64,000 nucleotides of DNA, taken from assembly GCA_030765065.1 (NCBI GenBank), contig CM060986.1, positions 80,717,573-80,781,572 on the forward strand, written 5' to 3'. The position numbers and the translations under genes are program-made. This DNA comes from Deroplatys truncata. Taxonomy: Eukaryota; Arthropoda; Insecta; Mantodea; Mantidae. This document shows, in pieces, positions 1-9,960 of this stretch. A model generated the notes under the pieces. It saw only the letters and a program-made list of their open reading frames with translations. It had not been told where the DNA came from and did no database searches. Positions within the stretch are counted from its first letter, which is position 1. Each line of letters begins with the position of its first letter.

Positions 1-620
1 TGCAAACAAACCAGACGTGCGAGGAAATGGAACACTGGTGCCTTAGCTAATGCATTCATTCTTATGCCTTAAAGCAGTTGCCATGTTTATAGTTTGTCTT
101 TTTCTTTCACAAACTGAAGTCTAGTTACTGAACATAAAATGCCGCCATGATGTGGCGAATTCAGAACAGGTTTAAAATCACCACCACCACCACCGCCACT
201 TCAAGCTTTGAGTATGCTACCCTTTCGTCTTTACAATGATCAGATTTACTTTTTTCGTGTCTTCCAATACATTATTTCCCTTTGGGATTATAACTTATAA
301 TTTTAAGTCGCATTCCTTCTTTGTCCATTATTTTAATGCATTTTCTAGTTCTACATTTTATATTATTTCACCTCATCAGTTAAATAATAAATACAGTATA
401 ATATCAGATATGCGGTTTCATAGGAGACGAGTAAAATAATGTGTAAATGAGAAATAGTAAAACTGAATTTCTTAAGGAACTGAAACTGTCGTATTAGACA
501 ATTGCTCAAACTAATTATGTATTATTATATATAAGAAAACAATGAATGAAACAAACACATGGATAATGAGCATAGAGAACCAGTACTGTTATACACATTT
601 CAAACTAAGAAAAAAATCTC
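1..620. other. No gene seen; AT-rich DNA
   Basis: No coding feature is recognised. A short (CCA)n-type run occurs at about 178-199. Confidence 0.5.
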
Positions 621-1472
621 ATGTTTTACACTCACATGACTTTCTCTACTCTTGTACAAACTATTTTTACAAAGGCTTATTCTCTATATGCTTCATGTTA
701 ATCGAGATATCGAGATGTTAATGTTATTGCTAATTATCTTGTAGATGAAAGGGGAATTGGCAGGCTTTAAGCGATAGTCAAATATTTTAAGAGCTGGTTG
801 CTATGTGGAGTATTCCATTCTCTTTGCATTACCAGGACAAAAAAAATAAATAACGAATTCCCATTTGAGAAAAAGCATAAGTATTGGAAACTTTAAGGGA
901 ATAACAACCAATATCTTGAAAATGGTTCACTCAACAACAAAAATGTGTATGATATAAATTGGGTATTTTAACGCGATCTGAATATTTTTTGTCGTAAATT
1001 ATTGTCTATCTCTTATGGTTTACCAGTTATGAAAATGTCGTTCACAATGAAGAACACTTTTGGAGCCATTCCCAGAAAATTCAAGATATACATTTCATTT
1101 TTCATGAAATTATCTTAAATATATCATATTTTAATCAAAATCGTTTTAGCCCTTTTTGAGAAAATTAAAATTTTCGAAAAATGTTCCATGTAAAGGGTAA
1201 TCTGGGGTGGGGGAATTTTCTTTAAAACCTTCGTGTTGCACCTCTGGAAGATACTGAACATAAATACAAGTTTGGTGTTTATTCTAACTGTTCTTTTCTG
1301 AGTTATGCTGTTCATAGACACACACAGATACACACACGGACATGTTTCTAAAAATGCTTTTTTTGGATTCAGGGGTCTCAAAACATGCATTTCCGATGAA
1401 ATCTCGGTATCGAATTTTTTGTTGGAATATGTTTTGTTCCCCTACTTACTATACGTAGTAGAGAAAGTAAAA
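621..1472 (+). repeat. Family A dispersed repeat, near full length
   Basis: A ~0.85 kb non-coding repeat begins with a (TTA)CACTCACATGACTTTCTCTAC motif and ends TAGTAGAGAAAGTAAAA. Internal landmarks shared with other copies are AAAGGGTAATCTGGGGTGG, a run of CA/ACAC around CACACGGACATGTTTC, and GAAATCTCGGTA near the end. The two ends carry an imperfect inverted repeat with core ACTTTCTCTAC. No open frame is shared between copies, so it looks like a non-autonomous element. Confidence 0.8.
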
Positions 1473-1579
1473 ATCCGAGCATTGGTTCTTTATATTACTG
1501 GTTTACAACAATCGTCACAAAGAAGCAAATAAAAATAATGTTTATTTCATTTTTTTTCACAGTCATGCACTATTCAGTT

Positions 1580-1810
1580 TTATGTACTAATCACAGAAAT
1601 GCTGTTATTTAAACTTTTCAATGACAGATACCACTCTGTAATTTCTAGAGTTTGAATTGCGCTATGCATATCGGAAATGCTTTCATTATTTAGGCCTGCT
1701 TCCTCAACATCGTCATCATCAATTTCATTAGATAAAAGCTGGGGAAGAATGACCTTTCCCGAACGTATCATTAAGATGCGCGCAGCAAGGATGTAGAATG
1801 CAGAAACCAC
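1580..1810 (-). pseudogene. Unidentified coding-like fragment near a pogo-like remnant
   Basis: A 76-codon frame contains an acidic stretch (EIDDDDVEEAG) followed by a helix-like segment. Acidic tails of this kind end some pogo/Tigger transposases, and a clearer remnant of that type lies just downstream in coordinate, but no diagnostic motif is present. It could equally be chance. Confidence 0.25.
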
Positions 1811-1855
1811 GCAGAACGTGTCTTAATATGGCACACACATAGCGTATAAATTATT

Positions 1856-2400
1856 ACTGTATTTACACGAATCTAATGCCCACCCCATATTTGAAACTTA
1901 AAACTTTGAAAAAAGGGTTTGTATGGAATGTAAAGTGCATCAATGTCAGAAAATAGGTAATATGTATTTTATTTAAATTTATTTAATACAACAATAGATT
2001 TATTGTATATATAAACCATCATGTTATAGAATAGGTGACACACTGTTAAAGAAAATTAGTGAACACGAAATAAGGAAAGTACACATTCAAAATGAATTTA
2101 TTAATACAATACGTAATTTACAAGCGCGAATCACCATTATTCACTAATGCTTTTATCACTGGAATCCTCTGAAGTGTCCAGTCCGAAATAGCTCATTTCC
2201 TTCTTCCCTTTATCCTCGTCGTTTCAGAGCACGTCATCCTCGCTGGCATCCAAAGCATTTGAAATGCAGTATTTCTTGAATGACTAGCTTTAGTAGCAAA
2301 AAACGCCAATTTCTGTTTTCGCCACAAGCAAACGTTGCTCAGATACATTGGACTCCCTTCCTGCCTTTCTATTACCATTTTTTTCAGCATAAAGGATTAC
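1856..2400 (-). pseudogene. pogo/Tigger-like transposase remnant
   Basis: Translated on the minus strand, broken frames show a WRKQK-type motif (LWRKQKL, about 2320-2340), as found in the DNA-binding N-terminal part of pogo/Tigger transposases, then SFKKYCISNALDASEDDVL in another frame (about 2220-2290), the typical C-terminal end of these proteins followed by an acidic tail. The central DDE catalytic domain is missing. The edge at 1856-1920 carries ACACGAATCTAATGCCCACC, resembling the end of such elements, and a related motif recurs at 3440-3520 beyond the family A copy. I infer a deleted element later interrupted by that copy. Confidence 0.5.
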
Positions 2401-2575
2401 TTTATGGTTAAAGAAACATCATAACACGTTTTTCTCTGTTTGCCCTTGCCCTCCATATCGTAATTAAAAACGCTCAATAATAGGCCAATGATAAATGAGG
2501 GGCTAGCTTGTCGCGAGTTTCCGGATGCATGTTAACTCCAGCAATCCATTGTGAAGTAATAAACGAAAAAAATTG

Positions 2576-3399
2576 TTGTGTTACACTCACATGACTTTCT
2601 CTACTCTTGTACAACCTATTTTTACAAACGCTTATTCTCCATATGCTTCGTGTTAATCGAGATATCGAGATGTCAATCTTATTGCTAATTTTCTTGTAGA
2701 TGCGAGGGGAATTGGCTCTAAGCGTTTAAGAGCTGGTTGCTATGTGGAGTTTTCCATTCTCTTTGCATTACCAGGACAAAAAAAATTAATAACGAATTTG
2801 AGAAAAAATATAAGTATTGGAAAATTTAAGGGAATAACAAGCAATATCTCGAAAATGGTTCACTCAACCAAAAAAAATGTATATGACATAAATTGTGTAT
2901 TTTAACGGGATCTAAATTTCTTGTGTAGTAAAATTTTCTCTATCTCTTATGGTTTACCAGTTATGCAAAAGTCGTTCACAATGAAGAATACTTTTGGAGA
3001 CATTCCAAGAAAATTCGAGATATACATTTCATTTGTCATGAAAATATCTTAAACATATGATATTTTAATCAGAATCGCTAGAGCCATTTTTGAGAAAATT
3101 AAAATTTTCGAAAAATTTTCCATGTAAAGGGTAATCTGGGGTGGGGGGATTTTCTTGAAAACTTTCGTGTCGCATCTCTGGAAGATACTGAACGTAAATA
3201 CCAAGTTTGGCGTTTATCCACTGTTCGTTTCTGAGTTATGCTGTTCACAGACACACAGACACACACACGGACATGTTTCCAAAAATGCTTTTTTTTTGGA
3301 TTCAGGGGGTCTCAAAATATATATATTTCCGGTGAAATCTCGGTAGCGAATTTTTGGGTGGAATACAATACTTCCCCTACTTACTATACGTAGTAGATG
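2576..3399 (+). repeat. Family A dispersed repeat, near full length
   Basis: This copy is collinear with the one at 621-1472 from the start motif CACTCACATGACTTTCTCTAC to TACGTAGTAGATGAAA at the end, with clearly visible similarity across most of its length. Its 3' end (GTAGATGAAATTGAATG) departs from the usual GTAGAGAAAGTAAAA. It sits between two segments with pogo-like terminal motifs. Confidence 0.8.
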
Positions 3400-3530
3400 A
3401 AATTGAATGAAATTACTGGCGTTCTAGGAAAGGATTTGCACTCGAATCTAATGCGCCAGCGAATCCAATGCGCACCACGATTTTGAGTACTACAAATTGG
3501 TCAAAAAGGGTGCATTATATTCGCGCCTGT
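3400..3530. repeat. Probable second end of a pogo-like element
   Basis: The stretch contains TCGAATCTAATGCGCCAG, GCGCACCACGATTTTGAG and AAAAAGGGTGCATTATATTC, matching the sequence style at 1856-1920. I infer it belonged to the same element before family A inserted. Confidence 0.35.
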
Positions 3531-3779
3531 ATTTACTTTTGTCCCTCTCTTTAATAATACACCTGCACTGCCATTGTATTACAGAACTTTATTTTAGTTC
3601 CCTTTCGAATTTATCTTTCAGTATTCTGTTGTTTTTGCTACAAATTGCTTGGTATTTAAAGAGTTTATTTTCAACACCTTTATCTCTGTCATGATTTGTG
3701 TTACAGTACAGTTTAATGCTGTATTATTATTTTAAATCCAGCTTGATATCCACCTTTGATATCTTTGTGGAGATCCTGA

Positions 3780-4080
3780 GATTGTAGCTGTTACGTATTT
3801 GTTTTAATCTGTTGTGACGGTATTAATGTATTTGTTTACTTGTGTGTTGCCCCACGTTTGGGAGCCAAATATGCGACAGTTACATTTTTTGTTTATTAGC
3901 CCCACGTTGGTCAGCCATTTTGTGACGGTATTATTTGTTAAGTTTGTTAGTTCCACGTTGTGGTAGCCAATTTGCGATGGTATTAGTGTTTGTTTGAAAG
4001 AATGCTACTGTTTATCTGCCGCACCAATAAAAGACAGTTTGTCGCGGTCACTTCGTGTTATCTTTTACTGAGCGCCTGTT
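3780..4080 (-). repeat. LTR-retroelement leader-like fragment with 50-bp tandem repeats
   Basis: Three units begin near 3851, 3901 and 3952, each with the motif CCACGTT followed by a GCCA(A/T)-type core, then a (T)GCGACAG- or GTGACGG-like ending. On the minus strand they read as variants of TTGGCTCCCAAACGTGGGGC, which resembles a retroelement primer-binding site. The same kind of repeated motif flanks the LTR-like segments at 34.5 and 35.9 kb. No gag or pol reading frame is attached. Confidence 0.45.
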
Positions 4081-4440
4081 ATTGTATTTAATTTTTGGGT
4101 TCACTGTCCTCCGGCTAGCTATGATCTCTCGGTAAAGCACTTATCTTATACAGGTGTGTAAACGGAAAGGAGTTTTTATCCAAAGATAACACTGATAAAA
4201 GAATTTGTTTTATACTTTTATTGTCTTAACACATTATTCACTTTCACATATTAATCTTGACACTCGCCAAACTGAAACTGTTATAGTAACTTCTTTACTG
4301 CACATTATTAATTCGCGTACTTCAACTTTTTATGTAATTAACTTTACGACACATGAGATTTTTCATAACTTTGCTACGCGTAACCTGCGAATCGATAAAC
4401 TATGCTCTGTATTCACCATGACTGCTTTCGTTGAACTCAG

Positions 4441-4537
4441 CGACGTGTAATGCACAAATGTTTCCGATGGACTGGAACCGACGTGTAATGTACAAATGTT
4501 TCCGATGGACTGGAGCCGACGTGTAATGTACAAATAC
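4441..4537. repeat. 38-bp tandem repeat, 2.5 copies
   Basis: Units start at 4441, 4479 and 4517 (CGACGTGTAATG.ACAAATG...), differing at one or two positions. It lies in a stretch whose minus strand could encode an acidic SSLEDSSDVDSAD segment of unknown origin. Confidence 0.85.
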
Positions 4538-4769
4538 ATTTAATGCATTTGGCAATTGTATTTAATCGGCACTGTCCACATCCGAAGAGTCTTCCAAAGA
4601 ACTTGGAACATACTGGTTCTGTTCTACCATTTACTGGAATATGCAATAATAATATATGCATTATGAAATTACACAGTTTTCAAGAGGACCTTGTGCTACT
4701 CTATGAATAAAGCGGTGTAAATGCTTTCAAAACCATTCACAAGTTTACATTTATTAGTATTACATTACA

Positions 4770-4890
4770 CTAACCTGATAATTCACAGTCATAGAAGTTG
4801 CTGCTTTTTTTTTCTTCCTCCCTTGTCCTACGCCTTTTTGGTGACGGCACCTGAATCATTAAAGAAAGGCGGCTGTCTCGCTTGCATTTG
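4770..4890 (-). CDS. Putative third exon of small minus-strand gene model
   Basis: If the acceptor GCTTGCAAAAG is used, this segment supplies one base to finish the split codon left by the exon at 4969-5022, then 39 codons and TAG. The product is basic, with KCKRDS and PKRRRTREEE. The acceptor lacks a good pyrimidine tract, so this is the weakest of the three exons. No family was recognised. Confidence 0.2.
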
Positions 4891-4968
4891 CTTTTGCAAG
4901 CGAATACTTTATCTTTGGCATTGGAAAGAAAATAAGCGGGAATGCTGCAACAATGGGATCTGCCTTAC

Positions 4969-5022
4969 TTATGCTCACATGGCGGTACAAACTCTCTCAG
5001 TCCTGGAACTTTATCCCTATTT
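4969..5022 (-). CDS. Putative second exon of small minus-strand gene model
   Basis: A 54-bp segment lies between the acceptor TTTTTTTCCACTAG and the donor AA|GTAAGG. It encodes NRDKVPGLREFVPPCEH in the frame required by the preceding exon, whose last two bases (AG) it completes to Arg. The matching phase and good splice sites support a real exon, but it is short. The basic-then-cysteine layout is reminiscent of uncharacterised cysteine-rich proteins carried by some insect DNA transposons; this comparison is from memory and weak. Confidence 0.35.
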
Positions 5023-5203
5023 CTAGTGGAAAAAAAGAAGAACAAATAAATTATGTTAACATAAACTGGGGAATATATAAGCGTATATAAGCCTGTTTTC
5101 ATATCTTTCAATATAAGTGCGCCTTGCCAAACATAATGCTATTATAACATACTTCAGGATATTATGTAGCTGTATTAGAATAATATACAATTACAGAACT
5201 TAC

Positions 5204-5298
5204 CTTTCCTCAGATTGAAGCTGTCGCCTTCTTATCCTTTGCTTCTGTCTCCTTCGACTAACCTTTGAATTACCTCCAACCAAAACACCTTCATCCAT
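5204..5298 (-). CDS. Putative first coding exon of small minus-strand gene model
   Basis: An ATG opens 31 codons (MDEGVLVGGNSKV..., then the very basic RRRQKQRIRRRQ) ending in AG|GTAAGT, a perfect donor. The intron to the next exon would be 181 bp. The arginine-rich block suggests nucleic-acid binding or nuclear import. No homologue was recognised. It could be the start of a host gene, a transposon protein, or a chance alignment of splice-like sites. Confidence 0.35.
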
Positions 5299-5599
5299 TT
5301 TTAAGCAGAACAATACTATTATTCACTGACAATACGTCACACTGATAGCCCAGCAATAATTGTGTACCAGTATAACCAACACAAAACAATTAAATCCCCA
5401 GGGAATGCAAACGTTGATAAAGGAGGACAAAACTGGGTTTGCACCGGCCAGTAATGTGGAAATAATAGGATATGAAACGACAACCACATTTCAAGGAAAA
5501 TTTACACAGGGACAAAACAAGATTTGGACCGATTTAGGTTTATAGATCAAAAGATCGCTTAAAAACAATGCGAAATGATGTCTAAATCAATTTTGTCCA

Positions 5600-5870
5600 G
5601 GAATGGACATAATGGGGTTTGAAACGACGCTCCTCATTTACGGACGCTTTTTAAGTGTTGTGTTCCTTAACGTCCCATTCTATATTGGGCGTGAAAAACT
5701 GGTAATTTTGCTCACAGGTCTCGACGTTCTTTTACGTGTCGTAAATCTACGACATAGGATCACCGGCTTTACTTCCCTTCCGAAGGAAGATGCCATGCTA
5801 AGGCATTTTACGCCCGAAAAATACATCGCCTCCGCCGGGTTTTAACCCGCTACCTCAGGAACTAGAGCAT
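5600..5870. repeat. Degenerate SINE-like repeat
   Basis: The segment holds TTCTTTTACGTGTCGTAAATC, GACATAGGATCACCGGC and a CCGGGTTTTAACCCGCTACC end that resembles a decayed tRNA B-box in minus orientation. Similar wording occurs in insect SINEs that I know of. The A-box is not recognisable. Confidence 0.35.
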
Positions 5871-5979
5871 AACAAGCTTTCACATATACGTTTAAGGAAC
5901 AGTCAATCTTACAAAAACATATATGCTGCGTCATGAAAATCCTAGCCCTAATAATTACTTTTAGTTCTCATTCTTTCAG

Positions 5980-6400
5980 AGGCGCTAACAAAGTTCACCC
6001 CAACGGGAAAGGAGTTATTTGCTACATAAAAAGATAAATGTTGCTCGCTTCAAAAAGAACACCCTTAAAAACGCCTCACGAAAGAGGGGTTGAAACTGTT
6101 TGTCGGGAAGCAATTTAGAGATTTATCAGAAGTATAAATCATGTTCTCTTCATTATTTTAGGGGTAATAAAAAGCACCCAGCAGGAGAGGGGTTGGAAAA
6201 TGCTTGATAGGGGAGAAACCTGGAGAACATTCAGCACGAATAGACGTCTTTTCTCAACAATAAAAGGATATACCTACTCGTAATGCTGCACTCTTCATTC
6301 TTTTAGGGTTGGTAAGATTAATGGTGAATGGGGTTGGAAAATGCTGTATAGAAAGCAATTAGAAACTTTTTGAGGCATTCGACATAAAGAAGGTGAGGTA
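5980..6400. repeat. Degenerate ~140-bp tandem repeat, array 1
   Basis: At least three diverged units carry the motif GGGGTTGGAAAATG (near 6087, 6189 and 6327) followed by a G-rich step, GCAATT, a TTCAGCACGAAT-type block, and TCTTCATT(C/A)TTTTAG. The spacing is roughly 100-140 bp. The same unit recurs at 7235-7880. Confidence 0.6.
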
Positions 6401-7234
6401 ATGAAGTTAAAAAGAATTAAATACCAGGAATATTGCAATTGGTTTACATTTAAGTGTAGATAAACAAGTATTTGTAAAATTGATGTTTTACCAAGGTCAG
6501 ATATTTCTCCTAGTTAAGATATAAACCTGATGATAAAAAGAAGGGATGTTGGGTTATAAAAGAAACAATGAACAGATCAATTATCTCATGACATGAGAAC
6601 GAGCTCAATAGCATTTACCTTGAAGAAGAGGGCATTGTTGCCTTTAAATTAATGCAAGATAGTGGTTTAGGAATCAAGTTCGCTGTGGTTTATACTTGGT
6701 GCCTAATGATTGTGGTGGTAGTGATAGAATTCAAATGTCCATGAGAACTTCCCAGCTTTCTTTCATGAAGAATGATTAAACAATTGCGTACTAATGGATG
6801 ACTTCATCCTTTCAATAGTGCTACTGGAATACATCGCAAGAGGTCCAATATATACTGAAGTGATTTTGCAGATAATTTTATCTGTGTTTCAAGTTATAAG
6901 TGTGCCAAAAAATCTAAACAAACTTTGACGATGGATTACCATCCAAACTATGCATTTTGGGACTTCTTTTGCCATGTATGCGAGTGTGAGCTTGTGCGAG
7001 TGCGTTCCTTGTGATCTCCTATACCCTTGCACCGATTTCGAGCTAATTCGGCATACATATTCTTTAGGACAGTGGTGGCGACACTGGGACTCGCGAAGCA
7101 GTGCGACTCGCAGGCGCCACTCCTTTTCTAGCTGTCAATTTGTTTACCATATGCTGGAGTGGTGCATTGCAAGTTGTATATTTGATGACTCGAGGGAGAA
7201 AGGTATTTTCGCCACCCTTCCTTTAGGACAAGAG
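6401..7234. other. No gene seen between the two repeat arrays
   Basis: AT-rich sequence without recognised repeats or reading frames. Whether it once held further 140-bp units could not be decided by eye. Confidence 0.4.
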
Positions 7235-7880
7235 TAAAATAGTGTAGGGGTGGTATCACAAAAAAAAAAGAATCACCTCCAAACGAGGAGGGAATGGAAA
7301 ATGTACGATGGGAGGCAATTTTGAGGAGTCTTAGCACCCACTGACCTGTTTTCTCAATGCTTTTGCTAAATAAAAACTTAAATGTGGGAAACTTTAAGCT
7401 TTTAGCGCGGCAATACAAAAGATGGGAGATGAAAGTTGTCCTGTAGGAGCCACTTTGAAATATTTTCAATACGAATGTAAAGTTTAACACTCATTATTTA
7501 GGAGAAGAGTAAAAATACTCTTGGCTGGTGCTATAACAAAAGAGTGTGAAGAAAGTTGTTCGGCGTGAAGCAATTTTGTGGTTTTTCACCACAAAAGTCC
7601 GTTTTCTCAATACCTTTGAAAAATAAAAATACAGACTATGTTGTCATTATTATACACATAGTAAAAATCACCCCCCACTGGAAAGCGAATGCAAGATATT
7701 AGTTGGGGGCTATTTTGAGGAATTTCAGCACGAATGGGGCTGTTATTTCAATAATAAAATGATAAATTTTGCACTCTTCATTCTATTAACATTGATAAAG
7801 CGACTAAACAACCCTAAAGAGGAATGAGGTTGAAAAATGTTAAATGGGGATACTTTGGAGAATTTTAAATACGAAGGGTA
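7235..7880. repeat. Degenerate ~140-bp tandem repeat, array 2
   Basis: About five units can be followed through the motif (A/T)TG(G/A)AAAATG or its variants near 7292, 7430, 7548, 7690 and 7830, spaced 118-142 bp. Each is followed by GGGAGGCAATTTTGAGGA-like text, CAGCACGAATGG and TTTTCTCAAT. Units are strongly diverged, implying an old array. Confidence 0.6.
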
Positions 7881-8389
7881 CATTTGGCACCCAAACCACG
7901 CATTTTCGGACTTTTATTCACGTAAAACTGCCGTTTTATTTACTCCACAGTTTAAACTCTATTTTAGAGTTGTTTATTAGGGTTGTAGTTTTATAGTTTT
8001 AAAAATACAGTTATTTAAACCTTAGAATGTTCGATTGTTGTGGGAATAAAGTTCATAAAATACTTCTAGCAACATCTAAAAATGTTATACAATGGCTTTT
8101 TAAATTCTATATTACAGTGGTTTAAATGAAGTTTCAAACAGTATCTTCGGTACATGAAGCGAGGGCAATTAAAGTGTAACTTTTTATTGTTTCGTCATTT
8201 CCACAAGAGCAAATGAGATCCTTTTCTATGATATTAAATCTTCAGAAGTATGTAGGCCAAATATTCCGTGACCAGAAACACATTGTGTCAGTATAAAAAA
8301 GGAAGAATACTTTACATTTTAAGCGACTATGTATATCAAGGAAAAATATATTTGTTGTTATTTAGTCATTGTTACTATTTATCGTCTGC

Positions 8390-8830
8390 ATTTTGTACTT
8401 AGGCTTTAGCCTTGATATTCAACATTTGTTTTGGGCATGCTTGTCATTACTGAAGATGCTTCTTTTGCTGGAATATCCCCCTTTCGTTCCCAATACTTCC
8501 GACATGTCATCTTATCTATGGAATGCATATGCTACGAATTTTGATCTAATTCCTGTAACTATTGTATGTAATTTATATTTATCTTCGATTGAGGGTAAGG
8601 CAGGTTGAGAATCAGAATATACATAAGAATTTTTCTTTTGATGTATGCTCCAATCGACTACTTGTTGCATGGCAAAGGGTGCTGCTTGGAAGACAGTGCA
8701 TATAGGAGCCAGTTTGTATGTTGCTGTGAAAATTTCCATTACTTTCTCAGTAAACAACAAAAGTGCATCCAACGATGTCATCTCTGTTTGCTCTCATCCA
8801 CGTAGTCGTAAACTTCCTGTCTAAAATGCA
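8390..8830 (-). pseudogene. RNase H domain remnant of a non-LTR retrotransposon
   Basis: Minus-strand frames give GCTFVVY, then EIFTATYKLAPICTVFQA, then YVYSDSQPAL, then HVGSIGNERG and, after a one-base shift, PAKEASS. This is the order of the RNase H domain that ends many insect LINE ORF2 proteins (normally GCAF..., CTVFQAE, SDSQAAL, GNE.AD.LAK). The E in VFQAE is replaced (VFQAAPF), and at least two frameshifts are present, so it is dead. No reverse transcriptase was found next to it. Confidence 0.75.
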
Positions 8831-9689
8831 CTTCCCTTGATTAACGAAATATGGGCACTTCGCATCAGCAGGACAGGCGTATTTTTCACTCAATCTTAAA
8901 ATCTTGTTGAAATATTTGAGAACTGTATCCTGCGTTATTTTTTAAATATGTAATTTCATATTGTGCAATGACTATTATATATAAAATGGTGGAATGCTTG
9001 CTGTAACTAAGGTTATATCCATAGAACACTTTCATAAAAGTATTAGTCCTATGTCTTGTACCACATCTTGCGCACTTCAGGAATTTTTAATCACCCTGTT
9101 GGCACAAAGAGATGTGTATAAACCAGCAATGCATTTCATATTGAATAGAAGGCCACCGGAGAAGAGGCCATGAATAGCTTGATATCAATGCATGCAGAAT
9201 AGCGCCCAATACGCTCTTGAATGATTTAAAAATCGATTCGTATGAGAAAGGGAATTGTTGATGTGGAAACTTTGAAATGTGTCTCTTGCGTGAAGAATCG
9301 AATATCTAGCTGAGAAATTTCAGCTCATTTCTCGATTCCTCAAAAGGAAAATGCACCTGAAAACTCACTGCTGTCATATACCGCTGAATATCTATCGTGC
9401 CGGAATATGAACATTTTTATATGTGCAAGGTTATATAATTCTAAACAAGCATTGCTGCTCGTACTCTCCCTCCCGTTTAGAGAGATCTATCTGCTCGAAA
9501 TTATCTTCTTTTTTCTTTTAATTTAAACTTTGGCATAATTTAGAAGTTTTTTCATTCTTTCAAAGATTACTGAAGCAAAACGTTGAGAAATGTATTTGAT
9601 TAAGCCACAGTAACCACTATATTACGTCACTACAGTAATTCCTATACAGGTATAAGTAATACAACGGAGGAGGACATCTCGCTCACTGC
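8831..9689. other. No gene seen
   Basis: AT-rich sequence with no supportable reading frame or repeat. Confidence 0.4.
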
Positions 9690-9960
9690 AATCTCACATA
9701 TCTATTGTAGCTACCACCCCCAGAAGGAAGGGATGAAGTGAATGAAGGGAGGCTATAGGCGCAGGCAGACGGCCACAGAGACACCCAGAAGTCCCCATCG
9801 GTTTTAAGCATAAAGACCCGCCCCATGCTGGAGCTGCATGAAGATGGCAATAAACGAAGTTATAGTTCAGCAACTTAGAAGAAATCCTTGGGAGGTGTAA
9901 CTCAGCTGGTCATGTATTCCCCATCTCTAACTTCTCTGAGTCGCTGCTTAAGTACAACAC
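9690..9960. repeat. SINE-body-like fragment
   Basis: CTACCACCCCCAGAAGGAAG, CCACAGAGACACCCAGAAG and GCATAAAGACCCGCCCCATG parallel the segments at 40.84 and 47.85 kb (GCCCCCGGGAGGGAGG; CCACAGAGACGCGCAGAAG). GC content is higher than the flanks. The tRNA-like head is not clear in this copy. Confidence 0.45.

Noticed and set aside
7235..7880. CRISPR-like regularly spaced repeats
   Set aside because: Units are ~140 bp, strongly diverged and contiguous, in an animal genome; this is a degenerate satellite.
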